A DNA stretch of 64,000 bases from Myotis daubentonii (GCF_963259705.1 NC_081842.1:179990349-180054348); one strand, 5' to 3'. Shown: positions 10,288 to 21,343, counted from the stretch's first letter. The notes: generated by a model not told the origin, from the sequence alone. Made by a program: numbers and translations.

Positions 10288-11374
10288 CTAGAGGCCCAGT
10301 GCACAAAAATTTGTGCACTCGGGGGGGAAGGGGGCGTCCCTCAGCCTGGCCTGTGCCCTCTCGCAGTCTGAGACCCCTCAGGAGATAACAACCTTCTGGC
10401 TTAGGCCTGCTCCTGGGTGGCAGAGGGCAGGCCCAATCCCTAGGTGCAGCCCCTGGTCGGGCTCAGAGCAGGGCCAATTGAGGAGTTGGGGCACAGCCCC
10501 CTGTCATGCACAGAGCAGGGCAGATTGGGAGCTTGCGATACCACCCTCAGTCACACTCAGGGTAGCGCCCCCTGTCACACTCAAGGCAGGGTCGATGGGG
10601 AGGTTGCAGCGCCACCCCCTGTCACACACAGAGCAGGGTTGATCAAGGGGTTGGGGCGCTGCCCCCCTGTCATGCACAGAGCAGGGCCCATCAGGGGGGT
10701 TGGGGCTCCTTACCCTGTCACGCACAGAGCAGGGTCGATCAGGGGGTTGGGGAGCTCCCCCCTGTCATGCACAGAGCAGGGCTGATCAGGGGGTTGGGGA
10801 GCTCCCCCCTGTCATGCACAGAGCAGGGTCGATCAGGGGGGTTGGGGCTCCTTACCCTGTCACGCACAGAGCAGGGTTGATCAGGGAGTTGGGGTGCCAC
10901 CCTCTATCCCCCACAGAGCAGGGCCAATCATGGGGTTGGGGCACCGCCACTGTCACACTCAGGGCAGGGCCGACAGGGAGGTTATGGCTCTACCCTGTCA
11001 CACACAGAGCAGGGCCCGTCGGCGGGGGGTGGGGGGAGGTTGGAGCGCCGCACCCTGTCACACACACAGCAGGACCGATCAGGGGATTGGGGCGACGCAC
11101 CCTGCCACACACAGAGCCGCAGGGCGATCAGGGGGTTGGGGAGCTCCCCCGTATCAAGCACAGAGCAGGGCTGATCAGGGGGTTGGGGGGCCTTCCCCTG
11201 TCACGAACAGAGCAGGGCGGATAGGGAGGTTGTGGCCCCACCCCCTGTCACACACAGAGCCACAGGGCGATCAGGGGGTTTGGGCGCTGCCCCCTGTCAT
11301 GCTGATCCCGGTACCGGGAAGCCTCGCAGCTCCGCTGATCCCGGTACTGGGAGGCATATTACCCTTTTATAGGA
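10288..11374 (-). mobile_element. HeliBat-like Helitron, copy B of the trio, with 47-bp minisatellite
   Basis: The minus-strand 5' end is TCCTATAAAAGGGTAATATGCC (right end at 11374). The 3' end is ...CTGGGCCTCTAG (CTAG at 10288-10291). One base, A at 10287, separates it from copy A. The interior at about 10505-11290 is a minisatellite. The 3' hairpin GTGCACAAAAATTTGTGCAC is present near 10300. No transposase is encoded. Confidence 0.88.
10505..11290. repeat. Minisatellite of about 47 bp, about 16 units
   Basis: Anchor motifs 'cacagagcaggg' recur at about 10512, 10631, 10679, 10727, 10774, 10821, 10869, 10916, 11007, 11114, 11163, 11210 and 11257, most of them 45-49 bp apart. Each is followed by 'gatcagggggttgggg' and a variable 'gctccccc(c)tgtca'. 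The 47-bp period is not a multiple of three, so every frame is read in turn and long open frames such as 10894-11511 are repeat artefacts. Confidence 0.9.
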
Positions 11375-11932
11375 TAGAGGCCTGGTGCATGGGTGGGTGC
11401 CAGCTGGTTTGCCCTGGAGGGTGTCCTGGATCAGGGTGGGGGTCCCCACTGGGGTGCCTGGCCAGCCTGGGTAAGGGGCTGAGGGCTGTTTTCAGTCTGG
11501 GGGGTGACTGAAGCTCCCAACTGCTCCTTTTTTTATTTTTTTTTATTTTATTCTGGGCCAGCTTTAGCTCTGGCTCCAGCTCTGAGGCCTCTGCTGCTGA
11601 AAGCAGGTATCTGATTTGTTTGGGTTCTATAATCGAAACAATGTATAACTCCAGCTCTGAGATCCCGGCTCGCTGAAAGCAGGTTTCTGGGGTTTTGTTT
11701 AGCTTCTATATTTTTTACAATGTTTCAAACTGCAGGCTCAGAGGCCGGCAAGGCAGGCGGGGAACGTTGGTTTCCTCTGTCACTGAAGCAAGCAAGCCTC
11801 ATGTTAGTTTCAAGCTGCCTGGCTGCCAGCCGCCATCTTGGCTGGCAGTTAATTTGCATATCACCCTGATTAGCCAATGGGAAGGGTAGCGGTCGTACGC
11901 TAATTATCATGTTTCTCTTTTATTAGATAGGA
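11375..11932 (-). mobile_element. HeliBat-like Helitron, copy C of the trio, with a YY1-like module
   Basis: The minus-strand 5' end is A|TCCTATCTAATAAAAGAGAAACATG (right end at 11932), matching the 5' end of the HeliBat at 8645. The 3' end (...CACCAGGCCTCTA at 11375) abuts the 5' end of copy B, with the final G and flanking T missing. It contains the module AAGATGGCGGC (minus strand, 829-839 of the 11000s), identical to the core YY1 motif of many promoters, beside an ATTTGCAT octamer. This suggests captured promoter DNA, which HeliBats are known for. Confidence 0.87.
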
Positions 11933-12281
11933 TTATCAGTGGTTTCAATCTCTAGTTTTTCTACTAGATGATGAGCCTTATGGGGACAAACGGCATGTCA
12001 TAGTCATCTCACTCTCTTTCCTGTATTGCTCAGCACCTAAGAAGCCTTCTGAGAATGGATGCTAAGAGCAGGTTTTAGAGGGTGATATGTGGAAAGGTGA
12101 GCAGTGAGTGTGGAAATACCAATAGATACCAAGTCTGAAAAGCCAGTGTGAGGGTGGGAATTGTGGGCCAGAAGTTCTGTTAGACCAATTTCTCAAGCAC
12201 CCCTCCAGGAATCTCCTTTGTTGTTGTTTAAGTGCATCCAGCTGACAGCAGAAATCAATGATCAAACTTCTTATGCAAACA
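11933..12281. other. intronic sequence between Helitrons
   Basis: Unique-looking DNA between two HeliBat insertions. No coding or repeat signal is recognised. Confidence 0.5.
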
Positions 12282-12629
12282 CTAGAGTCCCGGTGCACAA
12301 AATGTGTGCACTCTGGGGGGTCCCTCAGCCCAGCCTGCACTGTCTTGAAGTCTGGGACCACTCGGGGCATGTCCAACTGATGGCCATGTTTGACAGGTGG
12401 AGTGGCCTATGCCATCAGTCGCTAAGGAGGCAAGCCTCTGTGCTTGCCAGCTGTGAGTTGGCTCAGGGCTTCGGACTGAGTGGCGCTCCCCCTGTGGGAG
12501 TGCACTGACCACCAGGGGGCAGCTCCTCCATTGAGCATCTGTCCCCTGGTGGTCAGTGTGCGTCATAGCGACAGGTCCAGTTGTTATGCTGTTCGGTCGA
12601 TTTGCATATTAGCCTCTTATTATATAGGA
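12282..12629 (-). mobile_element. HeliBat-like Helitron
   Basis: The minus-strand start is A|TCCTATATAATAAGAGGCTAATATGC (right end at 12629). The 3' end is ...ACCGGGACTCTAG|T (CTAG at 12282-12285). It carries the paired arms 'ccaccagggggcag' and 'cccctggtggtcagtg' at 12510-12560 and the 3' hairpin TGCACAAAATGTGTGCA near 12295. Non-coding. Confidence 0.92.
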
Positions 12630-13369
12630 TTGCTACCAGGTAAGATGATGCTTGCAAAGGAACAAAACCTGATTCCAAACCTGGGAACCTGTTAAGGGTT
12701 GTGACCATATCCTACTCATCTTTAGATCTCAATTTCTGAAAATATAAATTAGAGATTTAATTGGGAAATTCTATTAAATTCTAGACTTTCAAATTAAATC
12801 ATTTTAAAAGCCTCACAGACCTTCCCTCCCCCTTCCCTTCTCCAGGTAGGCTGAAATTATTGCAATTCTTTCTTCCTGGTGAAAAAATATACTCTCCAAT
12901 TGTTGGCAACTTCATTATTACGAATCAGATCTTCTTTACCTAAATCGTATCTAAACAGTAACATGTTTTTTGGGCCCTGTGCCACGTACCAAAGAAAAGA
13001 AATGGCCTTTATGAAATGTCGAAAGGAAGCCCATTTTTGCTTTAGCTGCGCTGATTGGAAGAACACTCTCTAGTGTGAGCCACAGGGTGTACAGTCTCCT
13101 CTCTCATCTGCTTCTCTGCCTGGCAATTAGACTCTCTCCCCACCTCAGGGCTGTTTCTGGCTTTAATAACCCTGTGATTGGGTATTCACACTGTCTCAGG
13201 GGGAAGTGGCTGGTACCTGGGGCTGTGGCGTCTGATCACTGTACCTGTGACATCCAGCTCCACTTTTCTGATGCGTGGGGCTTGTTAGGAAAGACTGACA
13301 CTCATCAGTGGCAGCAGGTGGACCAGGTACCTGGGTGTTATCCTGTGGCCTTGATAACCTCCCATTAGA
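12630..13369. other. intronic sequence, nothing recognised
   Basis: No recognisable exon or repeat. The short open frames at 12879-13073 and 13075-13368 have no domain. Confidence 0.5.
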
Positions 13370-13600
13370 GGATATGTAGTGGAAAGAGCATTGTCTGAGT
13401 CATCAGATTCCGGTTCAAATGTTAGCCCCATCCTTGCTACCTATGCAAGCTGGCCAAATCGTTTCACCTAACTGAGCCTCTACTTCTTTAGTGGAAAGGG
13501 TATCATAGTGTCTTCCCGCCCCCCCCCATTGAATTGTTTTGAAGGTTAAATGAGCTGACATGGATAAAGCACCTGTATCTCCCTGCCTCAAAAATTTTTG
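13370..13600 (+). repeat. MIR SINE
   Basis: It follows MIR order: 'gtagtggaaagagcattgtctgag', 'ttccggttcaaatgttagccccatc', 'caaatcgtttcacctaactgagcc', 'gaaggttaaatgagctgacatggataaagcacctg'. Confidence 0.8.
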
Positions 13601-13602
13601 TA

Positions 13603-13734
13603 CAGGGGTGGGCAAAAGTAGGTTTGCAGCTGTGAGTACGAAAAACATAGAGTTAATAAAGCTGTTGGAATAATCATAACCTGCATGTCTTTTTCTATAC
13701 AAACAGCTATAAAGCTACTGTTGCCTACTCCTGT
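13603..13734. mobile_element. Tc1/mariner-type MITE, about 132 bp
   Basis: It starts after a TA with CAGGGGTGGGCAAAAGTAGG. The reverse complement of the right end reads CAGGAGTAGGCAACAGTAGC. The inverted match extends about 36 bp with around eight differences. The left TA target is kept (13601-13602) and the right one has mutated. The right end abuts an MLT1 LTR, so the MITE probably inserted into that LTR. No coding capacity. Confidence 0.75.
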
Positions 13735-14150
13735 TGAAGTCCCAACTCCTGGTTTCTCAGAATGTGACCTTACTTGGAAATAGGGCTGTTGCCAATATAA
13801 TTAGTTTAGGATGAGGTCAGTGGGATGGGTCTTACTCCAGTCTGAGTGGTGTCCTTACAGAAAGGGGAAATTAGTACATAGACACACAGGGAGAATGCCA
13901 TCTGCAGAGAATGGCAGAGATTGGAGCGATGAATTTGTAAGCCAAGGAATGCCCAAGATCGCCAGCAAAGCACTAGAAGCTAGAGGGGAGGCATGGGACC
14001 AGGCTCTCTCACAGCCCTCAGAGGCACCAACCCTGCGGACACCTTCTCTCAGACTTCCAGCCTGCACAACTGTGAGACTACAAATGCCTGTTTTTTTTAA
14101 AACCACTGCATGTGTAATACTGTGTTACGATAGCCCTAGGACATGGACAC
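13735..14150 (+). repeat. MLT1-type LTR of a MaLR (ERVL) element
   Basis: Sequence blocks follow the MLT1/MaLR order: 'ttgaagtcccaactcc', 'cagaatgtgaccttacttggaaataggg', 'ggtgtccttacagaaag', 'gacacacagggagaatgcc', 'agccaaggaatgcccaag', 'cttccagcctgcacaactgtgagac', 'ctgtgttacgatagccctagga'. The first bases are missing where the MITE adjoins. It is an ancient solo LTR without internal genes. Confidence 0.85.
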
Positions 14151-15620
14151 ACACCTGTCACTCAGTGGTAGTTCACCTTTATTCTCCCTCATCACTTCTC
14201 CTCCTGTGGCCTCCTAATCAAATCCGTGTTCTGCAGGACCCCTCTGCAGGTGTCCACCTAGGTGTGTAGCATGTCCTGTGCCTGATGTTCCAGATGGCAC
14301 ACGGAAGAGCTGTCCCCTTTTGTATGAGATGCAATATGTATTTTTTAACCCTCTGGGCAGTGCCTGCAGTAACTTGTACACACACATCGTGCTGGGAAAA
14401 TTCAACAAGAACTGCCTCAGGAGGCCGGCCTGAAAAGGAACAGCACATATAATCATGTTGCTGTCCTTGTCATTGTGAAGCAACACTTTTAAGGCATCTC
14501 AGAGAGCTGGGAAATGAAGGATTATTTTCTTCCAGTCCTCCTGTCTCTCCTCTAGCAGGAAAAGGGATTCGCAGATGTGGCGGAGACAGCGGAAGGGAAG
14601 AAGAACACCTTCCCTGAAAACATCCTGAGTGATTTGTGCCGTATTAAGTGAGCACAAACCACCTCACTCAGTTTTTCTTATTCATTGAGCATGTTTAAAA
14701 TTGAAAATAGAATTCCATCTGGGTTGAAGTTCAAGGCTGTGCCCCACTGCCTCACTGACATTTCCTTACCATTGGCCCTATTTGGAACAGATGTTCTATG
14801 GAGAAACTCCGCCTGACTGGGCAGTCCTTTCGTTATGGCCACACTGAGCAGCTTTGTTTGTTGTAAGGAAATTCAGGCTCGGGGAACCAGCAGCACTGGT
14901 CCACTGGCTCATAGGAGCGTTTTCCAGCCACAGGCAAAACACAGGCTTCTCTTTTCTACTGAGCCATATTGAACCCTTTGCCCTTATCTGAGAACCGAGG
15001 ATATCGGCACCTTCAAGTGTTCCAGGCAGCAGTGAAGGAGCCAGGACCCTGCAGAGCGAGCCGCCTGCAGGCTGCAAATTTCCAGCAGAGAGAGGATGTT
15101 TGAAGTATCCAAAGCTGCACATCTGTGGGCGATTTCCATACAGGGACTGAGAGCAAGAGTAGACAACCCATGACCTCTCCAAGACACGCCTTTGCGGAAA
15201 GAGCAGTCCCTTTTTCTTTTCTTAGACATTGCTGGCAGAGAAAGAAGATGAGGTTTGTATAGGTTCTGGAGAGAAAAGAGACAGTGGGGCCATATCAGAG
15301 GGCACTGGAGCTGGACTCAGGCACGTGCATTTCATTCATGCACCTGAGTAGTTATTAGGTGGGAAGAGGTATCAAAATGCCTGCACCTGCCAGAACCTCA
15401 GTTTCTTTATGTGTAAAGCAGGCTAGTAATAAGTTCCCAACAGGTCTGTCGCCAGGATTTTGTGCAGTGGTGGATCTGAACATGGCTTGCCCTTGTGATT
15501 ATCTGTCAGCCTGTTTTCTCTCTCCTTATCTATCATCTGCCACATCTACTGAATGATTAACACATGCCAAGCACTTTGCTAAGTATATACTATTAATTAA
15601 TTACATACCTAACGAAGGCA
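14151..15620. other. intronic sequence, nothing recognised
   Basis: No repeat or exon is recognised. Two overlapping minus-strand frames near 14796-15229 have no recognised domain and no splice context. Confidence 0.5.
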
Positions 15621-15848
15621 GTGTGATTGCTCATGGTAAAAATATGTTTCTGGAGCTCAAATACAGTCCAGCTGTCTGTGTAATCTTGGTCAGACCCCTT
15701 TACCTCTGAAAGACTTGGTTTCCTCATCTGTCAAATAGGGATGATCAGTGTCTACATTATAAAATTTTTGTGACATCATGTTTGTGAAATATTTTCACAA
15801 AGCCTGGCACATAGTAAAATGATCAATAAATATTAGTACAAATGATTT
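15621..15848 (+). repeat. MIR SINE
   Basis: It has 'ggagctcaaatacagtcc', 'tgtaatcttggtcagacccctttacctctgaaag', 'ttcctcatctgtcaaatagggatgat' and 'agcctggcacatagtaaaatgatcaataaatattagta'. This is nearly the full MIR order. Confidence 0.85.
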
Positions 15849-16252
15849 GTTGAAGAGTGATTTTCTCTAACTGTTAAAGGGGGCACACACAGTCCTGTAA
15901 GGTTGTTGATGACTCAATCTGTGACTTGATTTTAATTGTGCTAGAAAATGTGTTTTGTAAATTAGTTGATTTCTGTGTGTGCCTATTTCAGTTTATCTTT
16001 ATTTTAAAGAAATTCTTCAATATGAACTAAAGAGAAAAGGGCATTTGTTAATGCCTGGGAATGGAATTAATAGGTTGTGGGAGTAAGAGAGCATTTTGGA
16101 AGTAACTAAATTTATCATTTTGAGAGAACTGGGAAGCAAGACTCCCCAAAATTTGGGCTGATGAGCAGAAAGTGGGAAGAAGAAGGTGAGCTATGGAGGT
16201 GGCCTGGCATATGGGATAGGAGACGCTCATGTTCCTGAAAGAATAAATGGTG

Positions 16253-16510
16253 TGCCCTGGCTGGTGTGGCTCAGTTGATTGGGCGTTGTCCTGTGCACTG
16301 AAAGGTTGCCTGTTCAATTCCAGGTCAGGGCACATGCCTGGGTTTTGGGCTCAATCCCTAGAGGGGGATGTGCAGGAGGCAGCCAATAGATGTTTCACTC
16401 TCACATAGATGTTTCCCTCTCCCCTGCACTCCCCTCCCCTCCATTCCCCTCCTCTCCTCTCTCTCCCTTCCTTCCTCTTCCTCCTGACAATGATAATCAC
16501 TAGTAAAAAA
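16253..16510 (+). mobile_element. Ves-type SINE
   Basis: It begins TGCCCTGGCTGGTGTGGCTCAG, with a degenerate B box (GTTCAATTCC), the body 'gtgcaggaggcagccaata' and a CT-rich expanded tail at 16420-16485. An 8-bp duplication AAATGGTG flanks it at 16245-16252 and 16511-16518. Confidence 0.9.
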
Positions 16511-16518
16511 AAATGGTG

Positions 16519-17675
16519 CAGGAAAATGCACAGATATGCAGACATGTAGGATGTATTCTGGGACCTGGGTTTCACTGGGCTTCGGTTAGCTGAAGCAAAA
16601 AGTATATGTAGGGGGAAATGGCAGTGAGGAAGAAGAAATTATTCTTTTTTTCCAATTTAAAAGACTGATCTTCACAAGGGCCAGGAATTTGTCTATCAGG
16701 TTTACCTCTAGCTCCCTAGTCCTTAGCAAGCAGATGTACAATGGAAATTTAATTGACTATTGAATACATGGATGAAAATGTTCTTTTTTATTTGGTTTGG
16801 AGGGGAGTAGAACCCTTGAAGACTTTTGAATAATGGAATGACATTATAAGAATGTCCTACATGAGGAGCAATCTTGTATTTCTCTAACAAATGGTTAGGA
16901 GGAGGGAAAAATTGTGAACAGGGAAACCAATAGACCATGGAATTATCAAGGTGAGATTTGAGATTTGAGGATCAGACTAAGTGAGGACATTTTAGAAAAA
17001 TTATTTCTAATTCTTAGAGCCTGTGTGAAAGACATGGCAAAGAAAATGGAAATCAACAGGCTCTCTAAAATGTCTACCCTGGGTACACTGCCCATGGCAT
17101 TTACTTATCTGAGAAATGTTACCTGCCTGGTGCCGGGCACTCTCCTAGACACCGAAGGCTCAACCATAAGTAAGAATCACAGTGGTTGCACCAGGCCTGC
17201 AAATACCTCACAGCGTGCTGAGTGCTGAGTGCTGTTGCTAATGCTTCTGTAAATGAACTGTTAGATTACTGTGTTGTGCCCGCACTTTAACTTGGTCCTT
17301 ATGAGGCTACACGGGAGAGGGTAAGGGTTGGGATGTCAGTGGAACTGGGCATTGAGAGGGAAGAGCCAGGTTGAGTAAGGAGAAATTGGTCATCTCAGTT
17401 CCATACATATTAAATTTTGGCCATTGTGAGAAACTCAGATGCGAGCATTCAGAGGGCAGATAGAAATGTGGGCACGAGCTTAGGAAGAGATTGGAGCTAA
17501 ATATGTTGCCTGGATGTCCTGTGGGAGAGGGTGAGGTTATCGAGTGAAAAAAGGAGACCATGGACAGAGCATTAGAGAATACCTCCATTAAAGATCTGGA
17601 AAGAAAGGCTGCATAAATCAGGAGAGAAGGAGAACCAAAATAGTCACAGAAGGAAGCATAAGAGGGATAACTTTT
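16519..17675. other. intronic sequence, nothing recognised
   Basis: No repeat or exon is recognised across about 1.1 kb. The open frames are short and without domains. Confidence 0.5.
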
Positions 17676-17802
17676 GCCCTAGCTGGTTTGGCTCAATGGA
17701 TAGAGTGTCGGCCTGTGGACTGAAGGGTCCCAGGTTCAATCCTGTCCAAGGGCATATGCCTGGTTTGCAGGCTCGATTCCCAGTAGGGGGCAGGAAGCTG
17801 TC
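17676..17802 (+). mobile_element. Ves-type SINE, 3'-truncated
   Basis: It starts GCCCTAGCTGGTTTGGCTCA, with A-box-like 'atggatagag' and B-box-like 'GGTTCAATCC'. It ends abruptly after 'gtagggggcaggaagctg', so the body and A-rich tail are lost. Confidence 0.88.
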
Positions 17803-18229
17803 CTTTGGTATGGAGGGACCAAGGCGAGTGAGCTTGGAGAAAGGACCTTTGCATGAAATAATTCCTTATGAATTTATCTTCATGAGAGCATAGCCTCTGG
17901 CTGGAAGGTTTCCACAGTGACCTTTGGTTGTAGCTGTCTCACATTTAGTGATTTTGGAACCAGACTATTCAGTTTGTGGACTGTCATGGTCTTGGTTGCC
18001 TTCCTGACACTTGACTTCTCATTAATTCCTTTCCTTAAAAAAGGTGTAAAAGACGTGTATTCCCAGTTCCCCTTACTTCAACTGGACTTACACACTTTCT
18101 CCATAATAGCAATGCCCCTGAACACAGACATCTTTAGCACCCACAGAGAAAGCCTGAGCTGGCATTCCCCACCCTCCAAAATCAGAGCCCGGACACAAAG
18201 GTGGTGGATCGCAGGGGGAAGGGGGTGAA

Positions 18230-18780
18230 CTCTGGAGTCAGATGGACACATTTAAATGCAGAACGCCCTCTCCCTGGCTGACTGACTTGGACAACTCATG
18301 TCACTCTTGGAATCACAGTTTCTGTTCACCTACAAGTTCCTAGTACCATTCCTGGCCCGGTAATTTGGAGCAGAGTTTGATAAAGGCTCATCTGCATCCG
18401 CTTTTCTGATCCTGTTCTTTCTTGCCTTAAACCCTGGTGGTTGTCCATGTCCCCCACTTTGTGTAAATCATGAATATCATTTGAGACCTGGCTTCCGTCC
18501 CACCTCGCCCTGAAAACTTCCTCTGAGGGGCATTCTTCAAAGTCCTGTGTCTCTCCTGCCCACCCTCTGGGACCCTGCTCAGTATAACACAGATGCTGGT
18601 TGTCCTGGGCTGACCTGGACCATGGCTTCCATTGTTCTTACCTTGTTTTTCTATCTTGATTTCTTGTTTCAGTTTTCAGAGGTTTATGTATTACTTCCCT
18701 GACTTGATTGCAAATTCCTTGAGGGTAGAGAAAGGCCTTATAATTTATTGCACCTATGATATATAGCTCTTTTTTCTTTT
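18230..18780 (+). repeat. MIR fragment followed by L2 3' fragment
   Basis: Positions about 18230-18340 read like MIR ('actctggagtcagatgg', 'cttggacaactcatgtcactcttgg'). Positions about 18420-18780 follow the L2 3' order, with 'gaaaacttcctctgaggggcattc' and 'attgcaaattccttgagggtagagaaaggcc'. Both are diverged. Confidence 0.5.
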
Positions 18781-18799
18781 CAAGTTTTTGTCCTTCAAT

Positions 18800-19000
18800 T
18801 CTTTAGAAGACATGGTCTAGTGTGGGAAATACGTTACTTAGAGTCAAAGAGACCTGGGTTTGAAATAATTGGCAGTCAAATGAAGATTGTGTGTCATGGA
18901 AGAAGTTACCTACCCAAGGTGCACTCTACTTTCCTTATCTCTAAAACTGAAAAAAAAAAATAATACTTGCCTCATAAAGTAAGCCTCATAGGGACTTTGA
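18800..19000 (+). repeat. MIR SINE
   Basis: MIR order with 'gacatggtctagtgtggg', 'agagacctgggtttgaaat' and 'actttccttatctctaaaactg', followed by an A run at 18950-18960. Confidence 0.65.
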
Positions 19001-19089
19001 TGGCATTAAACACCATGTAATTGGTCTTCAATTATGATATTTGCTACCACTTCCCTGAGCCTTACTAAGCAGGTGTGCAATAATGAATA

Positions 19090-19340
19090 TGTCCATGTTG
19101 TCAGGATCCCTTTGGAAGATTTGCTCTGGGACCCTTTACATCCCTTAGTCCCCTATTGAAATGCCACCTCATCCATGTAGCCAGGCTTCCCCATCCACCA
19201 GAATGCTGATTCTCCCCTGGTGCTTTCTCTGCTCTTTGGTGCCAGCTCTATTTATTACACTTCATTCTGCCTTTTTGAAACTATGTTTCTTCCACTAGAC
19301 TGGGGACTTTTTTTTTTAAGCAGTAATTCCATTTTACTCA
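19090..19340 (+). repeat. L2 LINE 3' fragment
   Basis: The blocks 'tgaaatgccacctcatccatgtagccaggcttcccc' and 'tttattacacttcattctgcc...ccactagactgg' match the L2 3' region in order. Confidence 0.65.
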
Positions 19341-19349
19341 TCTCCTCAG

Positions 19350-19620
19350 GGAGACAACTTAGGTACAGCGGAAAACACATAAAGATGTGGAAACAGACAT
19401 AGCCAGAGTGAGTTCTGGATAAATCACATCTCCTATTGGCCATGTGAACTCTGGGCAGGTTGCTTGACCTCAAAAAGTCTGTTTTCTCATCTGCACAAAG
19501 TGAGGTCAAAATACCACTTAGGGCTGTAGGATGGGCTAAATGAAAAGTAATATATGTGAATGTCGATCATGCTACCTGGAACCCAATAGGTGTTTAATAA
19601 ATGGTAGCCCCAGCCTCTGG
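19350..19620 (+). repeat. MIR SINE
   Basis: It shows 'ctggataaatcacatctcc', 'ctctgggcaggttgcttgacctc', 'ttttctcatctgcacaaagtg' and 'aacccaataggtgtttaataaatgg'. Confidence 0.7.
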
Positions 19621-20241
19621 CACAAGGTCAGTCACATAGAGATTCTCATAAAATGTTGGCTGAATTACACTAAAAGGGATTTAATACTTATCTCTGTTTT
19701 CCTTTGATCCCTTGTATCCTATTATCATTGATTATCAAAATGTGTCTCATTTTCTCCCTGGCAATCTACTACAGTGGTTTAAGAAGCATTTAAGGTCATG
19801 CTAGCGACCGCATTGAGCTATTTAGAAGGGAGAAGCTTGCTGAAATCAGCAAGGCTGTGTAGGTATTCATGATTTTGTTATCTGATCAAAAAGACCTGCG
19901 TATTTTTTGTTGTTGGCAGAAAAGGGACCACAAGGAGTTGTTTAGAAGATAATTGCCTCTTACATATTAACTTCATTGAAAGATAGGCCATTCAGGAAGA
20001 TAAACTACAAAAATTACTTTGAGGCCTGAGATTTTAGTGATAAAAACATGGGAAAGAGCATCTCAATCCCAAATGTTTCTCCTTTCTTGGCTTACTTAGC
20101 AGGTGAGAATCAAGAGAGAGAATTGGGGATAAAGCTAGAATCCCTGGGGCAGTGAATTGGATGCAGCCATCCACATCCCTCTCTTTAGCAAACATTAAAT
20201 GACTATCTCCCTGTGCCCCAGTAGTGGGTGAGAGACTAGAC

Positions 20242-20450
20242 CAAGGGTGAGGAACCTTTTTTTCTGCCAAGGGACATTTGTATATTTATAACATTATTTG
20301 TGGGCCATACAAAATTATCAACTTAAAATAAATTAGCCTGCTATATTTCATCAAACATTTAGTTAACTCACCCCTAATGCCTTGGCAGGGCCAGACCAAA
20401 TGGTTTTGCCGGCCTTATAAGGCCCTCAGGCTGGATGCTCCCCACCCTGG
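20242..20450. mobile_element. hAT-type non-autonomous element
   Basis: The left end CAAGGGTGAGGAACC and right end GCTCCCCACCCTGG are degenerate inverted termini. The interior 'gccaagggacatttgtatatttataac', 'gggccatacaaaattatcaactt' and 'ccttggcagggccagaccaaatgg' is characteristic of a common mammalian hAT MITE of this end type. No matching 8-bp duplication survives, so it is old. Confidence 0.75.
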
Positions 20451-20962
20451 AATTGATGTACAGCAATTCAAATCCATTACTAATGAAATTTTCTAGTTGT
20501 GAGTAACAGTAGTCATCATCAGTGGACTTAAATATAACAGAGGGACATACCATAATGACCCAGAGGAGTCTCACAGAACCTTAGGAATGGCATGTGTGAA
20601 CTGAGCCTCTGGAAAGACCACCCAGGAATATGGAATCAGTAAGAATCCCAATGATATTTTCTCTTTGTGGTCACATCTTTTTCCTTCACTTTGTTACAAG
20701 ACCACCTTTCTCTTACCGATGGCAGTAAAAGATAGCCCCCTGGATTCTACAGCCTCATGCTCAATTCTGGTCACAAGGAGAGACTGACTCCTCTGTCTGC
20801 TTCAGTTCCCAGTTCCTCAGGGTGGGCCTCTAATCATCCCAGCGTGGACCAGGTGTCACTGTCTGGTTCAGTTGAGAGGGGTTTGAGGGTGGGGTCATGT
20901 TGTATACACATGGCCACTGTGGGCAGCTGGGGGTTTAACCTGGGAGATCTGGGTGCTACATT
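20451..20962. other. intronic sequence, nothing recognised
   Basis: No clear repeat or exon is seen. The long frame at 20757-21308 simply reads into the neighbouring (TTTC)n tract and SINE. Confidence 0.5.
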
Positions 20963-20977
20963 AAATGGTGTCTACTC

Positions 20978-21057
<80 letters not shown>

Positions 21058-21324
21058 TTTTGCTTAATTCTCCCCAAGGATATTTTCCCATTAATTTTTA
21101 TTTTTACTTTTTAGAGAATGGAAGGGAGGGGGAGAGACACAGAGAGAAATATCAATGTGAGAGAGACACATTGATTGGTAGCCTCCTACAGGCAAGACAG
21201 GGGCTGGGGAGTGAGTCTGCTACCGAGGCACATGCCCTTGACTGGAATCGAACCTGGGACCCTTCAGTCCACAGGCTGACCCTCTATCCACTGAGCCAAA
21301 CTGGCTAAGGCAAAAGGTATTTAC
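20963..21324 (-). mobile_element. Ves-type SINE with a long (TTTC)n tail
   Basis: The minus-strand SINE body is at 21065-21311 ('tgcctcctacaggc', B box as GAATCGAACCTGGGACC, then 'ctatccactgagccaaactgg'). A (TTTC)n run at about 20976-21058, equal to (GAAA)n on the SINE strand, is its 3' tail. Imperfect 17-bp duplications, AAATGGTGTCTACTCTC at 20963-20979 and AAAAGGTATTTACTCTC after the head at 21312, enclose body and tail together. Confidence 0.88.
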
Positions 21325-21329
21325 TCTCA

Positions 21330-21343
21330 TTTTTTAAAACTAT

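Noticed and set aside
10313..11511. Long overlapping plus-strand open frames (109-205 residues)
   Set aside because: They read through the 47-bp minisatellite of a HeliBat. A period not divisible by three, without stops in the unit, keeps all frames open, and there is no domain or splice context.
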